A stretch of DNA of 64,000 nucleotides from contig JAEWMQ010000092.1 in assembly GCA_023393125.1 (NCBI GenBank), positions 10,701-74,700 of the forward strand. Direction: 5' to 3'. Each line of letters opens with the position of its first letter. The first letter of the stretch is position 1. The position numbers and the translations under genes were made by a program. This document shows positions 62,347 to 64,000 of the stretch, piece by piece. A model generated the notes under the pieces. That model searched no databases. It saw nothing but the letters and a program-made list of their open reading frames with translations, and was not told the DNA's origin. Source of the stretch: Bacillota bacterium. GTDB taxonomy: Bacteria > Bacillota > Clostridia > Lachnospirales > Cellulosilyticaceae.

Positions 62347-62796
62347 TTAAAATGGTAAATCGTCATCTTCATCAAAGTTAGTAGGTGTAAACCCACTTGC
62401 CATATTTCCTGAAGAGGGATTTGGTGCATTTACACTTGTTGGAGTATCCATCATTACACCACGTGATTCAGCAGAGGATCTACTTTCAGCAAAATGTTGC
62501 TCTTCAGCTATTACATCTACTGACGTATGCTTAACTTTTTGTGCATCTTCCCAAGTATTTACCTGAAGTCTACCCACAACTGCAATCATTTGACCTTTTT
62601 TAAAGTATTTTTCTGCAAACTCTCCTGCTTTTCCAAATGAAACAATATTGAAAAAGTCTACATCTGGCTCACCAGGTTTAGTAAATTGTCTTCTTACAGC
62701 AATACCATATCTTGCTACTGCAACAGGATTAGCTGATTGTGAATAACGTACTTCTGGGTCTCTAGTTAGACGTCCCATTAACATAACTTTATTCAT
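62347..62796 (-). CDS. ssb: single-stranded DNA-binding protein
   Basis: SSB coats single-stranded DNA and recruits repair and replication partners. It has 149 residues. The OB fold (about 1-105) reads MNKVMLMGRLTRDPEVRYS; the disordered linker is rich in Ser, Asn and Pro; the partner-binding tail is DEDDDLPF. It lies between rpsF and rpsR, the conserved operon order. An AGGGG-type site precedes the ATG. Confidence 0.97.
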   Translation of the reverse strand: MNKVMLMGRLTRDPEVRYSQSANPVAVARYGIAVRRQFTKPGEPDVDFFNIVSFGKAGEFAEKYFKKGQMIAVVGRLQVNTWEDAQKVKHTSVDVIAEEQHFAESRSSAESRGVMMDTPTSVNAPNPSSGNMASGFTPTNFDEDDDLPF

Positions 62797-62823
62797 ACTC
62801 CGACCCCTTTCTTCAGGTAATTA

Positions 62824-63114
62824 CTATTTTTCATCAAGAGATACGATTAAATAACGAAGAACAGTTTCCATAATACGAATTCTGCTTTCGATTTCAGCTG
62901 GAACAGATGTTTCAGCTTGGAATTGGATAAAGTAGTAGAAACCTTCTCTTTGCTTATTAATTTCATAAGCAAGTTTTCTTTTACCCCAATCGTCAACGTT
63001 TGTGATTTCTCCACCAAAACGTACGATAAGATCTTTCACTTTTTCAAGTGTAGCTACTTTTTCTTCTTCGCTTAATGTTGAGAATAACACAACTGATAAT
63101 TCATAATTTCTCAT
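62824..63114 (-). CDS. rpsF: ribosomal protein S6
   Basis: S6 forms a heterodimer with S18 on 16S rRNA. It has 96 residues, with MRNYELSVVLF at the start, GGEITNVDDWGKRKLAYEI and the FYYFIQF strand. The longer frame to 63150 is not used; AAAGGAGGTG six bases before the ATG at 63114 sets the start. It is the first gene of rpsF-ssb-rpsR. Confidence 0.97.
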   Translation of the reverse strand: MRNYELSVVLFSTLSEEEKVATLEKVKDLIVRFGGEITNVDDWGKRKLAYEINKQREGFYYFIQFQAETSVPAEIESRIRIMETVLRYLIVSLDEK

Positions 63115-63265
63115 TAGAGCACCTCCTTTTGGACTTTGGCCCCACGTCATAATGCGTAGAGCAAGGATTACATTACAGTATAATATATTATCACACTTTT
63201 ATATATAAGACAAGCCTTTTTCAATATTTAATGAGACAATATTTTACATTTGTTATGGATACACT

Positions 63266-63442
63266 TTATTGTATCTTTTTCTTTACACTCTTTTCAAACT
63301 TTTCTCTAGATATCATTATTAGATGATTACATGCGCAACATTTCAATTTAAAATCTGCGCCTACACGAACAATTTCCCATTTATTAGTACCACATGGGTG
63401 TGGTTTTTTCATCTCAACTAATTCTCCTATTTGATAACTCAC
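63266..63442 (-). CDS. DUF951 family protein (short gene)
   Basis: Direct translation of the minus strand gives a 58-residue basic protein: a YQIGELVEMKKPHPCG start, NKWEIVRVGADFKLKC, then CxxCxH and a Lys-rich end. This is the DUF951 pattern, including the PHPCG and KWE motifs and four Cys. The family is universal in Firmicutes, often near rpsF/ssb or ychF, and its function is unknown; a metal- or nucleic-acid-binding role is possible. The start is GTG at 63442, with AAGGAGG upstream. It precedes rpsF on the same strand. Confidence 0.92.
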   Translation of the reverse strand: MSYQIGELVEMKKPHPCGTNKWEIVRVGADFKLKCCACNHLIMISREKFEKSVKKKIQ

Positions 63443-63524
63443 TCTTGATCCTCCTTATTAAGATATAACCTCAATATTAATATTATTATACATTTCTTAT
63501 CTAAGAATTCCATCCTATTTATTT

Positions 63525-63564
63525 AAAAAGACCCAGAATTCTTTTAGAATTCTGGGTCTTTTAG
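63525..63564 (-). terminator. terminator of the right-end tRNA cluster
   Basis: A stem of about 16 bp (63525-63541 with 63547-63562) with a TTTTT run on the minus strand lies just past tRNA-Cys. Confidence 0.9.
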
Positions 63565-63569
63565 CTTTA

Positions 63570-63640
63570 AGGCGGCAACCAGATTTGAACTGGTGATGAA
63601 GGTGTTGCAGACCTCTGCCTTACCACTTGGCTATGCCGCC
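63570..63640 (-). tRNA. tRNA-Cys(GCA), copy 1
   Basis: The acceptor is GGCGGCA/TGCCGCC with T73, and the anticodon loop is CTGCAAC (GCA). An identical gene lies at 63799-63869. Confidence 0.95.
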
Positions 63641-63700
63641 ATATACTCCATTATATGCACTGTAAGTAATTATAATACAAAAACTTTGTGTATATAAAAA

Positions 63701-63772
63701 CTCCCCGAGTAGGGTTCGAACCTACGACCCTCCGGTTAACAGCCGGATGCTCTGCCGCTGAGCTATCGAGGA
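63701..63772 (-). tRNA. tRNA-Asn(GTT), copy 1
   Basis: The acceptor is TCCTCGA/TCGGGGA with wobble pairs and G73. The anticodon stem TCCGG/CCGGA encloses CTGTTAA (GTT). A second copy begins at 63955. Confidence 0.94.
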
Positions 63773-63798
63773 TTACTTAAATATTATTATTTATTTTA

Positions 63799-63869
63799 AG
63801 GCGGCAACCAGATTTGAACTGGTGATGAAGGTGTTGCAGACCTCTGCCTTACCACTTGGCTATGCCGCC
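63799..63869 (-). tRNA. tRNA-Cys(GCA), copy 2
   Basis: This is identical to the tRNA at 63570-63640, with anticodon GCA. Confidence 0.95.
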
Positions 63870-63875
63870 ATAAAA

Positions 63876-63947
63876 TGACCCGTACGAGAATCGAACTCGT
63901 GTTACCGCCGTGAAAGGGCGGTGTCTTGACCGCTTGACCAACGGGCC
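63876..63947 (-). tRNA. tRNA-Glu(TTC)
   Basis: The acceptor is GGCCCGT/ACGGGTC, and the anticodon stem CCGCC/GGCGG encloses CTTTCAC (TTC). Confidence 0.94.
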
Positions 63948-63954
63948 TTATTAA

Positions 63955-64000
63955 CTCCCCGAGTAGGGTTCGAACCTACGACCCTCCGGTTAACAGCCGG
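63955..64000 (-). tRNA. tRNA-Asn(GTT), copy 2, truncated by the window
   Basis: The 3' 46 bases match the first tRNA-Asn through the anticodon stem. The 5' half lies beyond the window edge. Confidence 0.9.

Noticed and set aside
63115..63200. S6:S18-binding leader motif upstream of rpsF
   Set aside because: The leader has some pairing potential, but I could not identify the defining motif. A covariance-model search of this region would decide it.

Overview
The window is AT-rich, compact chromosomal DNA with strong AGGAGG-type ribosome binding sites and Rho-independent terminators after most transcription units. The sporulation genes (spoVT, spoVG, yabP, yabQ, cwlD, lonB, a BclB-like spore-surface protein) combined with pflB/pflA, a prfB carrying the +1 frameshift site, glgC/glgD and DUF1540, DUF951, DUF1858 and DUF4364 proteins indicate an anaerobic, endospore-forming member of the Clostridia. 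A Lachnospirales or Cellulosilyticum-like organism is my best guess from gene content. No prophage, insertion sequence, CRISPR array or rRNA gene was seen.

Layout. 1-1.4 kb: end of a radical-SAM gene and a DUF4364 gene (+). 1.5-1.7 kb: tRNA-Pro and tRNA-Gly (-). 1.7-10.8 kb (-): a proteostasis block of tig, clpP, clpX, lonB, lonA, engB and an unknown acidic protein. 11-17.2 kb: an accessory stretch with an unknown small protein, a DJ-1 protein, a Cys/His-rich collagen-like spore-surface protein, two convergent paralogous glycosyltransferases and a CYTH protein. 17.3-18.1 kb: nine tRNA genes with an internal duplication. 18.2-21 kb (-): prfB, cheW-like, rdgB, yfcE. 21.1-33.3 kb (-): tRNA-fMet and the conserved Firmicute cluster spoVG-glmU-prs-pth-mfd-prsA-spoVT-mazG-hup-rqcP-yabP-yabQ-divIC. 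33.4-36.8 kb (-): glgC, glgD and purR. 37-42.1 kb (+): murC, then a dnaD/dnaI primosome pair preceded by a cluster of DnaA-box-like sequences, then a MocR-type regulator. 42.1-48.7 kb: cell-envelope genes (cwlD, a GH18 glycosidase, lipoprotein, hydrolase, Bax-inhibitor-like) and purA. 49-55.5 kb: a CBS-domain pyrophosphatase, two small Cys-containing proteins, mecA, and pflB/pflA. 55.6-63.4 kb (-): a MerR-type protein, an acetyltransferase, and the conserved replication/ribosome cluster rpsF-ssb-rpsR, yybS-gdpP-rplI-dnaB, plus a DUF951 gene. 63.5-64 kb: a second tRNA cluster running off the window.

How the parts connect. ClpX, ClpP, MecA, LonA, LonB, trigger factor and PrsA cover regulated proteolysis and folding. 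PurR is encoded here, and sequences resembling paired PurBoxes lie upstream of both purR and purA. Prs makes the PRPP that PurR senses. DnaB, DnaD, DnaI and SSB form much of the replication-restart and helicase-loading machinery. The most distinctive region is 12.4-16.5 kb, where a collagen-like spore-surface protein rich in Gly-X-Thr triplets faces two glycosyltransferases that could decorate it. This is a hypothesis from context, not a demonstrated system.

Coordinates were read by eye. Several starts were shortened to the codon that a ribosome binding site supports. Two short genes (51107-51268 and 63266-63442) were found by direct translation.
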